Shown: piece after piece, positions 6,578 through 15,006 of the stretch
How the letters are laid out: the number at the start of each line of letters is the position of its first letter
Position numbering within the stretch: the first letter of the stretch is position 1
NCBI GenBank assembly: GCA_030066215.1
Contig: JASJCA010000062.1
Span: 1-35,086 of the forward strand
Length of the DNA stretch: 35,086 nt
Direction: 5' to 3'
Source of the DNA: Rhodobacter sp.
Lineage (GTDB): Bacteria; Pseudomonadota; Alphaproteobacteria; Rhodobacterales; Rhodobacteraceae
Position numbers and translations under genes: made by a program
Notes under the pieces: model-generated
Databases searched by the model: none
The model's input: the letters and a program-made list of their open reading frames with translations, nothing else
Told to the model about the DNA's origin: nothing

Positions 6578-9529
6578 CTATTCGAGATCCGCGAGCCGAT
6601 CTAGCGCGGCCTTGAGCTTGGCGGCTTCGTCTTGCTTGACCGCCGCGGCGTCGCGGGTGTCCTCGACCACGTCTTCGGGGGCGCTGGCGAGGAATTTTTC
6701 GTTTGAGAGCCGCGCGTTGAGACCGGCGAGTTCCTTTTCGAGCTTCGCCAGCGTCTTTTCCAGCCGCGCCTTTTCCTCGGCGACGTCGATGATGTCGGCA
6801 AGCGGCAGGCAGAAGAGGGCGCCCTCGGCGGCGATGGTGATGGCGCCTTTCGGCATCTCGTTGATTTCGCTGAGCGATTCGACGCGGGCGAGACGCTTGA
6901 TCAGGGTCTCGTTGCGCGTCCAGGCGGCGCGGGCGGCGTCGCCGAATTCCAGCGCCTGGACCGGGATGTAGAGCCCGACGGGGACGTGCATCTGGGCGCG
7001 GGCGGAGCGGATGCCGTCGATCAGGGCGATCACCCAGTTCATTTCGGCGTCGGCTTTTTCGTCAACGAGATCAGTGGCTTGGTAGGTCGGCCAGTCGGCG
7101 TGGACGCACATCTTCTCGCGGGCCGCGGTGGTCTGCCACAGCTCTTCGGTGATGAACGGCATGATCGGGTGCAATAGGATCATGCATTGGTCCAGAACCC
7201 AGCCCATCGTGGCGCGGGTTTCCGCAACGATTTCAGTGTCTTCGCTGTTCAGGAGCGGCTTGGAGAACTCGACATACCAGTCGCAGACCTTGCCCCAGAC
7301 GAAGGCGTAAAGCGCGTTGGCGGCGTCGTTGAAGCGGTAGTTGGCCAGCGCCTCGTCAACGGTTTCGCGGACCTTCGCGGTCTCTCCGACGATCCATTTA
7401 TTCGCTGTCTGTAAAACGTCGGCATCACGTCGGTATTGCGTCGGTGCGCCGGCGTCGTAAACGCCGTTCATCTCGGCGAAGCGGACGGCGTTCCAGAGCT
7501 TGGTGGTGAAGTTGCGGTAGCCCTGGATGCGGGAGGTCGAGAGCTTCAGGTCGCGGCCCATGGCGGCGAGCGCGGCGAGGGTGAAGCGCACGGCGTCGGC
7601 GCCGAACTCGTCGACGAGGTCCAGGGGGTCGAGCACGTTGCCCAAGCTCTTCGACATCTTCTTGCCCTTCTCGTCGCGGACCAGCGCGTGGACATAGACG
7701 GTGTCGAAGGGTTTTTGCCCGACCACCGCGTATTGCATCATCATCATCCGGGCGACCCAGAAGAAGATGATGTCGAAGGCGGTGACGAGGACCGAGGTGG
7801 GGAAGTAGCGTTTCAACTCGTCCGTTTGCTCGGGCCAGCCGAGCGTGCCGATCGGCCAGAGGCCGGAGGAGAACCAGGTGTCGAGGACGTCGGGGTCGCG
7901 AGTAAGCACAACGCTTGCCAATCGAACTGTGCCATTCTCATATGCAACGCCGGAGGCGTTGTGCATCGGTTTGGGAAGCCCGGGCTGCTCGATTTCGACG
8001 GTGATCTGGTCGCCTAACAGCTTGGAGTAGTGAGCTTCGGCCTTTGCTTGAACCTCATCGATTGAGCTGGCGCAAAAGTACGTGCCGTCCGGCGCGATCA
8101 CGTTTTCATTGTTCTCGTCGAACGTTGGCCCATACCAAACCGGGATCTGATGCCCCCACCAGAGCTGGCGGCTGATGCACCAGGGCTCGATGTTTTCCAG
8201 CCAATTGAAATAGACCTTCTTGTCCTGTTCGGGCAGAATCTCGGTCTCGCCCGAGCGCACGGCGTCGATGGCGGGTTGCACAATCTTTGCAGTGTCGACG
8301 AACCACTGATCGGTCAGGTAGGGCTCGATAGCGGTCTTGGACCGGTCGCCGTGGGGGACCATGTGGCGGTCTTCGTCGATGCCGTCGAGCCAGCCTTCGT
8401 CGCGGGCCAGGGTCACGATGGAATCGCGGGCCTCGTACCGGTCGATGCCGTCGAACATCTGGATCGCGCGGGCGATGTCGTCGGGGTCACAGCCCGCGGC
8501 AAAATCCTCGCCTTTCAACGACATGGCAGCCGTCGTTGACATGACGTTGATGGCGGAAAGGCCGGTGCGCGCGCCGACGTCCCAATCGTTGAAATCATGC
8601 GCGGGCGTGATCTTAACGGCGCCGGTACCCTTGTCGGGGTCGGCATATTCGTCGGCGACGATGGGAATTGAGCGCCCGACGATGGGCAAACGTACGGTTT
8701 TGCCAATCAGGTGGCCGTATCGAACATCCGTGGGGTGCACGGCGACGCCGGTATCGCCCAGCATCGTCTCTGGCCGGGTGGTAGCGACGGTCAGGTAATC
8801 CCTTGTTTCCCAATCGCTTGGGCGGCCTTCCTCATCGAACTCGATGGGGTGCTCGTAGGTCTCGCCATTTTCCAGCGGATAGCGCAGACGCCACATCTTA
8901 CCGTCGACTTCGACCTGTTCGACCTCCAGATCGGAAATCGCGGTTTCGAAATGCGGATCCCAATTGACCAGCCTTTTTCCGCGGTAGATGTAGCCCTTTT
9001 CGAACATATCCACGAACACCTTGATCACGGCGTCGTGGAAATTCGGGGCGCCTGAGTCCCTGTCGGGATCGCCCGGGGCGCCGCCCATGGTGAAGGCCTC
9101 GCGGTCCCAATCGCAACTCGCGCCGAGGCGTTTCAATTGCCCGGTGATGTTGCCCCGGCTTTCGACTTTTTGCTGCCAGACGCGTTCGATGAACCGCTCA
9201 CGGCCCATGGTGCGGCGGTCCTCGTTGCCCTCCTTGGCGAGCGCGCGTTCAACGACCATCTGCGTGGCGATGCCGGCGTGGTCGGTGCCGGGCTGCCAAA
9301 GCGTGTCGAAGCCGCGCATCCGTTGCCAGCGCACCAGGATGTCCTGCAGCGTGTTGTTGAAGGCGTGGCCGACATGCAAGCTGCCGGTGACGTTGGGGGG
9401 CGGGATCATTATGCAGAAGGTCTCGGCCCGCGACGCGTTGGCGCCGGCGGCGAAGGCCTTGGCGTCTTCCCAGGCGGCGTAGATCCGCGGTTCGGCCTCG
9501 GCGGCGTTGAAGGTCTTTTCCATCGGCAT
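6578..9529 (-). CDS. valS: Valyl-tRNA synthetase
   Basis: A 983-residue class I synthetase that charges tRNA-Val with valine in the cytoplasm. The ATP-binding HIGH-type motif appears as HVGH at 52-55 (after PPPNVTGSL), the editing (CP1) domain spans roughly 200-400 with [15 protein letters not shown], and the KMSKS loop is at 624-628 within [11 protein letters not shown]. The anticodon-binding domain follows, and the last 70 residues or so form the coiled-coil arm typical of ValRS (repeated EKxLxxLE patterns). The ATG at 9529 is chosen over upstream in-frame starts because AGGGG precedes it at suitable spacing and the protein then opens with the family-like [20 protein letters not shown]. It is the first gene of a unit with the DUF1992 gene and is divergent from the membrane protein gene at 9639. 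Confidence 0.97.
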   Translation of the reverse strand: MPMEKTFNAAEAEPRIYAAWEDAKAFAAGANASRAETFCIMIPPPNVTGSLHVGHAFNNTLQDILVRWQRMRGFDTLWQPGTDHAGIATQMVVERALAKEGNEDRRTMGRERFIERVWQQKVESRGNITGQLKRLGASCDWDREAFTMGGAPGDPDRDSGAPNFHDAVIKVFVDMFEKGYIYRGKRLVNWDPHFETAISDLEVEQVEVDGKMWRLRYPLENGETYEHPIEFDEEGRPSDWETRDYLTVATTRPETMLGDTGVAVHPTDVRYGHLIGKTVRLPIVGRSIPIVADEYADPDKGTGAVKITPAHDFNDWDVGARTGLSAINVMSTTAAMSLKGEDFAAGCDPDDIARAIQMFDGIDRYEARDSIVTLARDEGWLDGIDEDRHMVPHGDRSKTAIEPYLTDQWFVDTAKIVQPAIDAVRSGETEILPEQDKKVYFNWLENIEPWCISRQLWWGHQIPVWYGPTFDENNENVIAPDGTYFCASSIDEVQAKAEAHYSKLLGDQITVEIEQPGLPKPMHNASGVAYENGTVRLASVVLTRDPDVLDTWFSSGLWPIGTLGWPEQTDELKRYFPTSVLVTAFDIIFFWVARMMMMQYAVVGQKPFDTVYVHALVRDEKGKKMSKSLGNVLDPLDLVDEFGADAVRFTLAALAAMGRDLKLSTSRIQGYRNFTTKLWNAVRFAEMNGVYDAGAPTQYRRDADVLQTANKWIVGETAKVRETVDEALANYRFNDAANALYAFVWGKVCDWYVEFSKPLLNSEDTEIVAETRATMGWVLDQCMILLHPIMPFITEELWQTTAAREKMCVHADWPTYQATDLVDEKADAEMNWVIALIDGIRSARAQMHVPVGLYIPVQALEFGDAARAAWTRNETLIKRLARVESLSEINEMPKGAITIAAEGALFCLPLADIIDVAEEKARLEKTLAKLEKELAGLNARLSNEKFLASAPEDVVEDTRDAAAVKQDEAAKLKAALDRLADLE

Positions 9530-9638
9530 GGCGCGGCCCCTCGGGTGTCGTCGCGGGGGGTCTAGCGAAGGCGCGGGGGGAGGGAAAGGGCCAAGCGCGG
9601 GCTTGCCTCGAGGCGCGGCGCGGGAGATCATTTCGCCG

Positions 9639-10397
9639 ATGGCGTATCGCAGGAAGCATGACCGGCATTGGCCGCGGGGCTGGTTCAGCCTGTTCTTGCG
9701 GCTCGGCGGCTGGGCGAGCCTGGCGCTTGGCGTGGGCCTTTTGGTGGTGACGGCGTTCAGTGCGGGGACGCTGTATCTGGCCGACCGGTTCGACCGCGAG
9801 GGGCGGCTGGCCTATGCGGTGGTGGCCGACATGCGGGTCGTCGAGACGGTCGATGACGACGGCGATGTGGCGCGCGACCACTTCGTGACCTTCACCTACA
9901 AGACCCGGGGCGGCGGCGGGCGGACGCAAGAGGTCGAGGTGAGCGCGGCGTATTTCGGCGGCGTGGCGGAGGGCGACGAGCGAGCGATTCGCTATCTGGC
10001 GAGCGATCCGGGGCGGGTCGAGGTCGATATCGGGCGCTACCGGCGGACCGGCGTGGTGCTGCGCTGGATCGGGCTGGGCTTGGGCGTTTTGGGGCTGGCG
10101 GCGCTGTGGCTTTTCGGCGCGCAGGCGAACCGGGCGGTCAAGGTGCGTCGCGACGGCGAAAAGCGGTTTGCCGAGGTGTCCGGCATCACGGAGACCAACG
10201 TGCGGGTCAACGGCCGGCGGCAGGGGCGGCTGACGTGGCGCGAAGCGGACGGGCGGGTCGGCCGCAGCCTGATGCGCGACGCCGGCGAACTGCGCGGGCT
10301 ATATCGGCCGGGCGACCGGATCGTGGTGTTTCGGCTGGGGCGGCATGCCTTCTGGGAAGGCGACGTGGGGCCGCCGCGGCGCGAGGTCGAGGGCTGA
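9639..10397 (+). CDS. Membrane protein with DUF3592-like architecture
   Basis: A 252-residue protein with a short basic N-terminus ([15 protein letters not shown]), a first transmembrane helix at about residues 17-45, a roughly 100-residue extracytoplasmic domain, and a second helix at about 143-167. A second soluble domain follows ([19 protein letters not shown] and a [12 protein letters not shown] stretch). The soluble parts resemble the small beta domains of the DUF3592 family, including a [12 protein letters not shown] strand pair; the function is unknown. I chose MAYRRKHD over a longer upstream frame because the upstream part is low-complexity and overlaps the valS promoter side. It is divergent from valS and followed by repeat copy B. 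Confidence 0.7.
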   Translation: MAYRRKHDRHWPRGWFSLFLRLGGWASLALGVGLLVVTAFSAGTLYLADRFDREGRLAYAVVADMRVVETVDDDGDVARDHFVTFTYKTRGGGGRTQEVEVSAAYFGGVAEGDERAIRYLASDPGRVEVDIGRYRRTGVVLRWIGLGLGVLGLAALWLFGAQANRAVKVRRDGEKRFAEVSGITETNVRVNGRRQGRLTWREADGRVGRSLMRDAGELRGLYRPGDRIVVFRLGRHAFWEGDVGPPRREVEG

Positions 10398-10522
10398 TCG
10401 GGTCGTGGGCGCGTGCCGCGCCCGCCGGTCCCTCCCCATCCTCGCCTCCGGCTGCGGTGGGGCCCCTTTGGTGATCTCCCGGAATGGCGGGCGGGGCGCG
10501 GGTTGCGGGGAACGTCGATGTC

Positions 10523-10704
10523 CCGCCACCGGGCACGGAGTCAAGGCGCGCAGCGCCGCCGTGCCCATCGCCAACCCGCCCCGGAGGCGTGGCGATTGAT
10601 CGACGCCAGCGCATCGCTCGATGGCCTACGGACCGGACGGCCAAAAAATGCTGCCGAAAAAGCGTCGGCTCGCCACCCCGCGGGTCGGCGACGGGCACGG
10701 CTCT
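10523..10704 (-). repeat. Structured intergenic repeat, copy B
   Basis: Copy B of the family, on the minus strand. Read on that strand it starts GAGCCGTGCCCGTCGCC, has the left block ending GGGGTGGCGA, the shared GTCCGTAGG (10625-10633 on the plus strand as CCTACGGAC), the right block ATCGCCACGCCTCCGGGG ... TTGGCGATGGGCAC, and the end section CTTGACTCCGTGCCCGGTGGCGG. It occupies most of the 321-base convergent gap between the DUF3592-like gene and the HD-domain gene. Its left end points toward the HD gene, mirroring copy C on the far side of that gene pair. Outside the repeat the gap holds nothing I can support. Confidence 0.87.
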
Positions 10705-10718
10705 TCGCGAATTGGCCG

Positions 10719-11342
10719 CTAGCGTCCGTCGGATTGCGTCCCGCTCTCCTCGTTGACCAAAGGAACGCGGGCGCCGGGGCGTAGGACGGCGGCGTCGTAG
10801 GGGGCGCGGGCGAAGACGGTGCGGACCATCGGCGCGAAGTGGTCGAGCGGCAGGGTGTCGTAGGCGGGGTCGAAGCTCGCCTGGTCCCAGCGGGCGCAGA
10901 AGGTGACGCAGTCGTCGTAGTAGGGATGGCCCTTGTGGGCTTGCCGCTTTTCGGGGTCGGCGCCGATGTGCTGGCCGAAATAGGCGAGCTGGAAGTCGCC
11001 GTGTTTCTCGACCACCCAGGCGCATTGTTCGCGCACGAAGGGGCGCAGGATGGCGGCGGCGTATTCGTCGTGGTTGTAGGGCGCGTAGATGTCGCCGATG
11101 TCGTGCAGAAGCGCGGAGACGATCCAATCGATGTCGGCGCCGTCTTGTTCGGCGCGGGTGGCCGATTGCAGCGAATGGCCGAGGCGGGTGATCTGGTAGC
11201 CAGACAGGCTATCGTCGAGCTCGACCAGGGCGGTCAGCAGCCGGTCGGCGGTGCCGGCGGCGTAGTCGGTTTCGTGTTTGGCGAGGAAGGCGTAGTCCTC
11301 GGCGTCTCCGTCCTTCATCTGGGTGAATTTGACGTGGTCCAT
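10719..11342 (-). CDS. HD-domain diiron oxygenase, PhnZ-like
   Basis: A 207-residue soluble protein of the HD superfamily. GHSLQSATRAEQDGAD and ALLHDIGDIYAPYNHDEYAA resemble PhnZ, the mixed-valent diiron enzyme that oxidatively cleaves 1-hydroxy-2-aminoethylphosphonate to glycine and phosphate. Candidate metal ligands are His56, His80, Asp81, His91, His114 (VEKHGDF) and Asp153 (RWD). The His56-to-His80 spacing of 24 and the His91-to-His114 spacing of 23 match PhnZ from memory. Tyr49 may stand for the iron-capping tyrosine, though its spacing to His56 differs. Its ATG at 11342 shares one base with the stop of the upstream PhyH-family gene (TGATG), so the two are coupled. TmpB and myo-inositol oxygenase have related folds; the actual substrate is not shown by sequence. 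Confidence 0.75.
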   Translation of the reverse strand: MDHVKFTQMKDGDAEDYAFLAKHETDYAAGTADRLLTALVELDDSLSGYQITRLGHSLQSATRAEQDGADIDWIVSALLHDIGDIYAPYNHDEYAAAILRPFVREQCAWVVEKHGDFQLAYFGQHIGADPEKRQAHKGHPYYDDCVTFCARWDQASFDPAYDTLPLDHFAPMVRTVFARAPYDAAVLRPGARVPLVNEESGTQSDGR

Positions 11343-12235
11343 CACTGCGCTCCTTCGAACATCGCATCCGCCGATCTGCCGGCGGCGCCGCGCATCATCA
11401 CGCTGGCCTGCGCCTGCCGGACGGTGTCGTAGGTGGCGAGCGCCTGGGGCGCAAAATCCGCCACCGGTGCCGCGACGTGGGTGAAATTGCCGAGCCCGTC
11501 GCTGCCGCGGACCGGCATGGCGTAGTCGCGTTCGCCCACCTGTTGCGCCACGTCGGGGCGGCAATAGCGCACCACCAGGGCGATGCGGCGGTCGTCGGAA
11601 CTGTTGGGGCCCGAGCCGTGGATCGTCAGCCCGTGGTGCAGCGACATTTGGCCGGGGTGGATCTCGATCGCGACCTTGTCCTTTGGTGCGACGTCGACCC
11701 GGATCTCCTGGCCCCGGCTCAGAAGGTTATCGGCGTCGAAGGTGTCGTCATGCGGCAGGATCGGGTTTTTGTGCGAGCCGCGGACGAAATCCATGCAGCC
11801 CGAGGCCGGGGTCGAGGGCGAGAGCGCGATCCAGGCGGTGACCAGGCCTTGGGTGGCGCCGAGGCCCCAATAGGTCAGGTCCTGGTGCATCGACACGATG
11901 TGGCGGGTGCGCGGCTCCTTGATGAAGAACTCGGCCGAATAGACCAGGATGTCGGGGCCCAGGATGCCCTCGACCAGGTCCAACACACGGGGGCTGGCGG
12001 CGATCCGGGCGACCATCGGCAGCACCAGATGCGCGTTGACCCGCTTGTAGGTGTTCAGGGGCTGCGGTAGGCCGGCATCGCGCCAGGTGCGCTCGATCGT
12101 TTCCAGTTCGGCGCGGGCGGCCAGCGCCTCGGGCGGGTCGAGCGCGGGCAGCGGAAAGAGGAACCCATCCTCCCAGTAGCGGTCGATCAGGGATGGGCCG
12201 AGGCGGCCGTCGTCAAGGGGCAGGTCGGCAAACAT
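11342..12235 (-). CDS. Phytanoyl-CoA dioxygenase (PhyH) family 2-oxoglutarate/Fe(II) oxygenase, PhnY-like by context
   Basis: A 297-residue non-haem iron oxygenase. The iron triad is visible as His117-x-Asp119 in MHQDLTYWG and His206 in TIHGSGPN; Arg217 in DDRRIAL, eleven residues on, is placed to bind 2-oxoglutarate as in human PhyH. Enzymes of this kind hydroxylate an unactivated carbon using O2 and 2-oxoglutarate. Next to a PhnZ-like gene the likeliest role is PhnY-like hydroxylation of the carbon beside phosphorus in an aminoalkylphosphonate, giving the substrate for cleavage. The start at 12235 is supported by GAGGAG about seven bases upstream; a longer frame to 12382 begins with a low-complexity basic stretch and is not favoured. 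Without the partner it would only be called a PhyH-family protein. Confidence 0.8.
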   Translation of the reverse strand: MFADLPLDDGRLGPSLIDRYWEDGFLFPLPALDPPEALAARAELETIERTWRDAGLPQPLNTYKRVNAHLVLPMVARIAASPRVLDLVEGILGPDILVYSAEFFIKEPRTRHIVSMHQDLTYWGLGATQGLVTAWIALSPSTPASGCMDFVRGSHKNPILPHDDTFDADNLLSRGQEIRVDVAPKDKVAIEIHPGQMSLHHGLTIHGSGPNSSDDRRIALVVRYCRPDVAQQVGERDYAMPVRGSDGLGNFTHVAAPVADFAPQALATYDTVRQAQASVMMRGAAGRSADAMFEGAQ

Positions 12236-12304
12236 CGCGGTCTCCTCGCCCGGAGGGCCAGTTGGAGCGACGGTGGGACGGGCCGGGGCGCGGCGTCTTT
12301 TCTG

Positions 12305-12326
12305 AAACCGACCGGGGCGTCGGTTT
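12305..12326. promoter_or_regulatory. Inverted repeat upstream of the PhyH-family gene, operator candidate
   Basis: AAACCGAC (12305-12312) and GTCGGTTT (12319-12326) form a perfect 8-base inverted repeat around a 6-base centre, 70 bases upstream of the oxygenase start. The arms are richer in A/T than the surroundings. It lies between that start and repeat copy C, in the divergent control region shared with the CoxL-like gene. A repressor or activator site is the simplest reading; a leader hairpin is the alternative. Confidence 0.45.
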
Positions 12327-12387
12327 TGGAGCACGGGTGAGGTGGGGCGGTTGTTGGGTTTGGGCTTGGGAGCGTTGTTCATCCGTG

Positions 12388-12566
12388 AGGAGCCGTGCCC
12401 ATCGCCAACCCGCGGGGTGGCGAACTGGCCTCTCAGCGGCAGCGCTTTATGGTCGTCGAGTCCGTAGGACGCCTAGCGGTGCGTGTGGCGAAACCAATCG
12501 CCACCCTCCGGGGCGGGGTGGCGATGGGCACGGCGGCCTGCGGCCTTGATTCCGTGCCTGTGGCGG
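12388..12566 (+). repeat. Structured intergenic repeat, copy C
   Basis: Copy C, the clearest member. The left block (12395-12423, GTGCCCATCGCC ... GGGTGGCGA) and right block (12498-12531, TCGCCACCC ... GGCGATGGGCAC) are reverse complements apart from a few bases, so the element can fold into one long stem with a loop of about 75 bases. Each block is also a short palindrome by itself. The loop holds GCTTTATGG and GTCCGTAGG (12460-12468). The right end adds CACGGCGGCCTGCGGCC and TTGATTCCGTG, which can close a third stem. It lies in the 473-base divergent gap between the PhyH-family and CoxL-like genes, so it cannot simply be a terminator. The last 140 bases before the CoxL-like start show no other feature I can support. 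Confidence 0.9.
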
Positions 12567-12708
12567 GTTTTCGACGCTCTCGCGCCGGTCCAAATGCGAC
12601 CAGCCGCCGGTCTCACGCCCTGTGCTTCCGCTTCGCGCCCGCGGGCGCTGGACAGTGTTGCGGGTGGGGCCTATCTCGCGTTCAACAAGTAGGGGCCGAG
12701 GGCGCGCA

Positions 12709-15006
12709 ATGGACAAGTTCGGAAAAAGCCAGCCGGTGACGCGGGTCGAGGATGTGCGGTTCCTAACCGGTGCGGGGCGCTACGTCGACGATATCGCGCC
12801 TGCGGACGCGCTACACGCCGTCGTGTTCCGCTCTCCGGTTGCCCACGGCGAAATCACGGCGCTGGATGTGGCCGATGCCGCGGCTAATCCGGGCGTACAT
12901 TGCGTGCTGACGGCAGAGGACCTGGAGGCGGCGGGCGTCGAGCTGGGGCTGGAGGGCGTGCGGATCCCCAACAGCGACGGTAGCCTCGGCGCGGGGCCGC
13001 TGCGCCCGGCGCTGGCCAAGGGCCGGGTCCGGTTCGTGGGCGAGCCGGTAGCGATGGTGGTGGCCGAGACGCTGGCGCGAGCGAAGGACGCGGCGGAGCT
13101 GATCGAGTTCGACTACGACGAGCTCGAACCGCATGTCGACCCCGTTCCCGGCGGGCCGGCGATCCACCCCGAGGCGCCGGACAACGTCGCCGTCGACTAC
13201 GCCTTCGGTGATCCGGCGCCGGTCGAGGCCGCGTTCGCCGCCGCGGCACACCGGTTCCGCTTTACCATCGACGACAACCGGATCATCTGCAACGCGATGG
13301 AGCCGCGCGGTGCCTATGCCGAGTGGGACGGCGACCGGCTGCACCTGTGCTTCAACGGGCAGGGCGTTTGGGGCATGAAGCAGCATCTGGCGAAGAACTT
13401 TGGCCTCGATCCCGACGCGATCCGCGTGACCAACCCTGATGTCGGCGGCGGGTTCGGGATGAAGGGCATGCCCTATCCGGAATACTTCCTGCTGCCGCAA
13501 GCGGCGCGGATCACCGGGCGCCCGGTGCGCTGGATGTCGGAGCGGACCGAAGCGATGCTCAGTGACAATTCCGGCCGCGGGCTGGTGTCGGAGGCCGAGA
13601 TCTCTTTCGACGAAGACTTGCGCATCACCGGCTACCGGGTCGAGAACCTCTTCGACCTCGGCGCCTACAATTCGTACTATGCCCAGGCGATCCAGACCGA
13701 ACTGTTCATCAAGGTGATGATGGGCACCTACGACGTGCAGGCGATGCATCTGCGCTCGCGCGGGATTTACACCAACACCACCCAGGTCGACGCCTATCGC
13801 GGCGCGGGGCGGCCCGAAGCGATCTATGTGCTGGAACGGGTGATCGACTATGCCGCGCGCGAGTTGGGCGTCGATCCGTGGGAGCTGCGGCGGCGGAACT
13901 TCATCGCGCCGGATCGGTTCCCCTATGCCTCGGCCAGCGGCGAGCTTTACGACGTGGGCGAGTTCGCCCGGGTCCTGGACCGGGTCGCGGCGGAATGCGA
14001 CAAGGCAGGGTTCGCGGCGCGCAAGGCGGCCTCGGCGGCCGAGGGCAAGCTGCGCGGAATGGGCCTGTGCTATTACATCGAATCGATCCTCGGCGATCCG
14101 GCCGAGCATGTGCAGGTGGACTTCAACGACGACGGCACCGCGTCGATCTTCGTCGGCACCCAGTCGAACGGGCAGGGGCACGAGACCGTCTTCGCGCAGT
14201 TCCTCAGCGATCAGACCGGCATTCCGGTCGACAAGATCGCCGTCATCCAGGGCGACAGTGACCTGATCCCGGCCGGCGGCGGTACCGGCGGCTCGCGCTC
14301 GGTGACGACCCAGAACAATGCGACGCTCGCCGCCGTCGCGGTGATGGTGCGGGCCTATGGCGACTTTCTGGCCGGCGAGATGGGGGTCGCGCCTCAGCAC
14401 GTGCGGTTCGACGACGAGCGGTTCCGTGCCGAGGGCTCGAACCTGACGCCGAGCTTCCTGGAGGCGGCCGAGATGGCGCGGGCGGCGGGGCGCGACGATC
14501 TGCTGTCCTTCCGCGAGCGGGCCGAGTTGCCGGCGCGCAGCTATCCCAACGGCGCCCATGTGGCCGAGGTCGAGATCGACCCGGCGACCGGCGTCACCGA
14601 GGTGGTCAGATACACCGTCACCGACGATTTCGGCAATCTCATCAACCCCTTGCTGGCCGAGGGCCAGGTCCATGGCGGGGTCGCGCAAGGCATCGGCCAG
14701 GCGGTGACCGAGCGCGTGGTCTACGACGAGACCGGGCAATTGCTCACGGCAACGTTCATGGACTACGCGATGCCGCGGGCCGATGATCTGCCGATGATCG
14801 CCTTCACCACCGAGCCGGTGCCGTCCACCGCAAACGCCATGGGCATGAAGGGCTGCGGCGAGGCTGGGACAGTTGGCGCCCTTGCGGCGGTGGCCAACGC
14901 GGTCCTAGATGCGGTGTGGGAGACGGGCCTGCACCGGGTGGACATGCCGTTCACGCCGCACCGGGTCTGGGAGATGCTGAGCGAAGAGCGGAGTGCGGCT
15001 GCGTGA
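12709..15006 (+). CDS. Molybdenum hydroxylase large subunit, form II CoxL-like (xanthine dehydrogenase family)
   Basis: A 765-residue molybdopterin-cytosine-dinucleotide-binding subunit. It opens VTRVEDVRFLTGAGRYVDDI and carries GGGFGMK (246-252), the active-site loop AYRGAGR (362-368) and the catalytic glutamate in KGCGEAGTVGA (Glu718). AYRGAGR marks form II CoxL-like proteins; true CO dehydrogenases of form I have AYXCSFR, so CO oxidation should not be assumed. Such enzymes normally need a FAD subunit (CoxM) and a 2Fe-2S subunit (CoxS); neither is adjacent, as a DUF2235 gene overlaps the 3' end and an oxygenase gene lies upstream on the other strand. The ATG at 12709 has GAGGG at fair spacing. 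Substrate unknown: an aldehyde, purine or N-heterocycle is likelier than CO. Confidence 0.9.
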   Translation: MDKFGKSQPVTRVEDVRFLTGAGRYVDDIAPADALHAVVFRSPVAHGEITALDVADAAANPGVHCVLTAEDLEAAGVELGLEGVRIPNSDGSLGAGPLRPALAKGRVRFVGEPVAMVVAETLARAKDAAELIEFDYDELEPHVDPVPGGPAIHPEAPDNVAVDYAFGDPAPVEAAFAAAAHRFRFTIDDNRIICNAMEPRGAYAEWDGDRLHLCFNGQGVWGMKQHLAKNFGLDPDAIRVTNPDVGGGFGMKGMPYPEYFLLPQAARITGRPVRWMSERTEAMLSDNSGRGLVSEAEISFDEDLRITGYRVENLFDLGAYNSYYAQAIQTELFIKVMMGTYDVQAMHLRSRGIYTNTTQVDAYRGAGRPEAIYVLERVIDYAARELGVDPWELRRRNFIAPDRFPYASASGELYDVGEFARVLDRVAAECDKAGFAARKAASAAEGKLRGMGLCYYIESILGDPAEHVQVDFNDDGTASIFVGTQSNGQGHETVFAQFLSDQTGIPVDKIAVIQGDSDLIPAGGGTGGSRSVTTQNNATLAAVAVMVRAYGDFLAGEMGVAPQHVRFDDERFRAEGSNLTPSFLEAAEMARAAGRDDLLSFRERAELPARSYPNGAHVAEVEIDPATGVTEVVRYTVTDDFGNLINPLLAEGQVHGGVAQGIGQAVTERVVYDETGQLLTATFMDYAMPRADDLPMIAFTTEPVPSTANAMGMKGCGEAGTVGALAAVANAVLDAVWETGLHRVDMPFTPHRVWEMLSEERSAAA

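Noticed and set aside
12811..14739. Open frame of 642 codons antisense to the CoxL-like gene
   Set aside because: A shadow of the true gene; the composition is Arg/His/Asp-rich with no recognisable domain.
12709..15006. Reading the CoxL-like gene as a carbon monoxide dehydrogenase
   Set aside because: The active-site loop is AYRGAGR, not the AYXCSFR of proven CO dehydrogenases, and CoxM/CoxS are absent.
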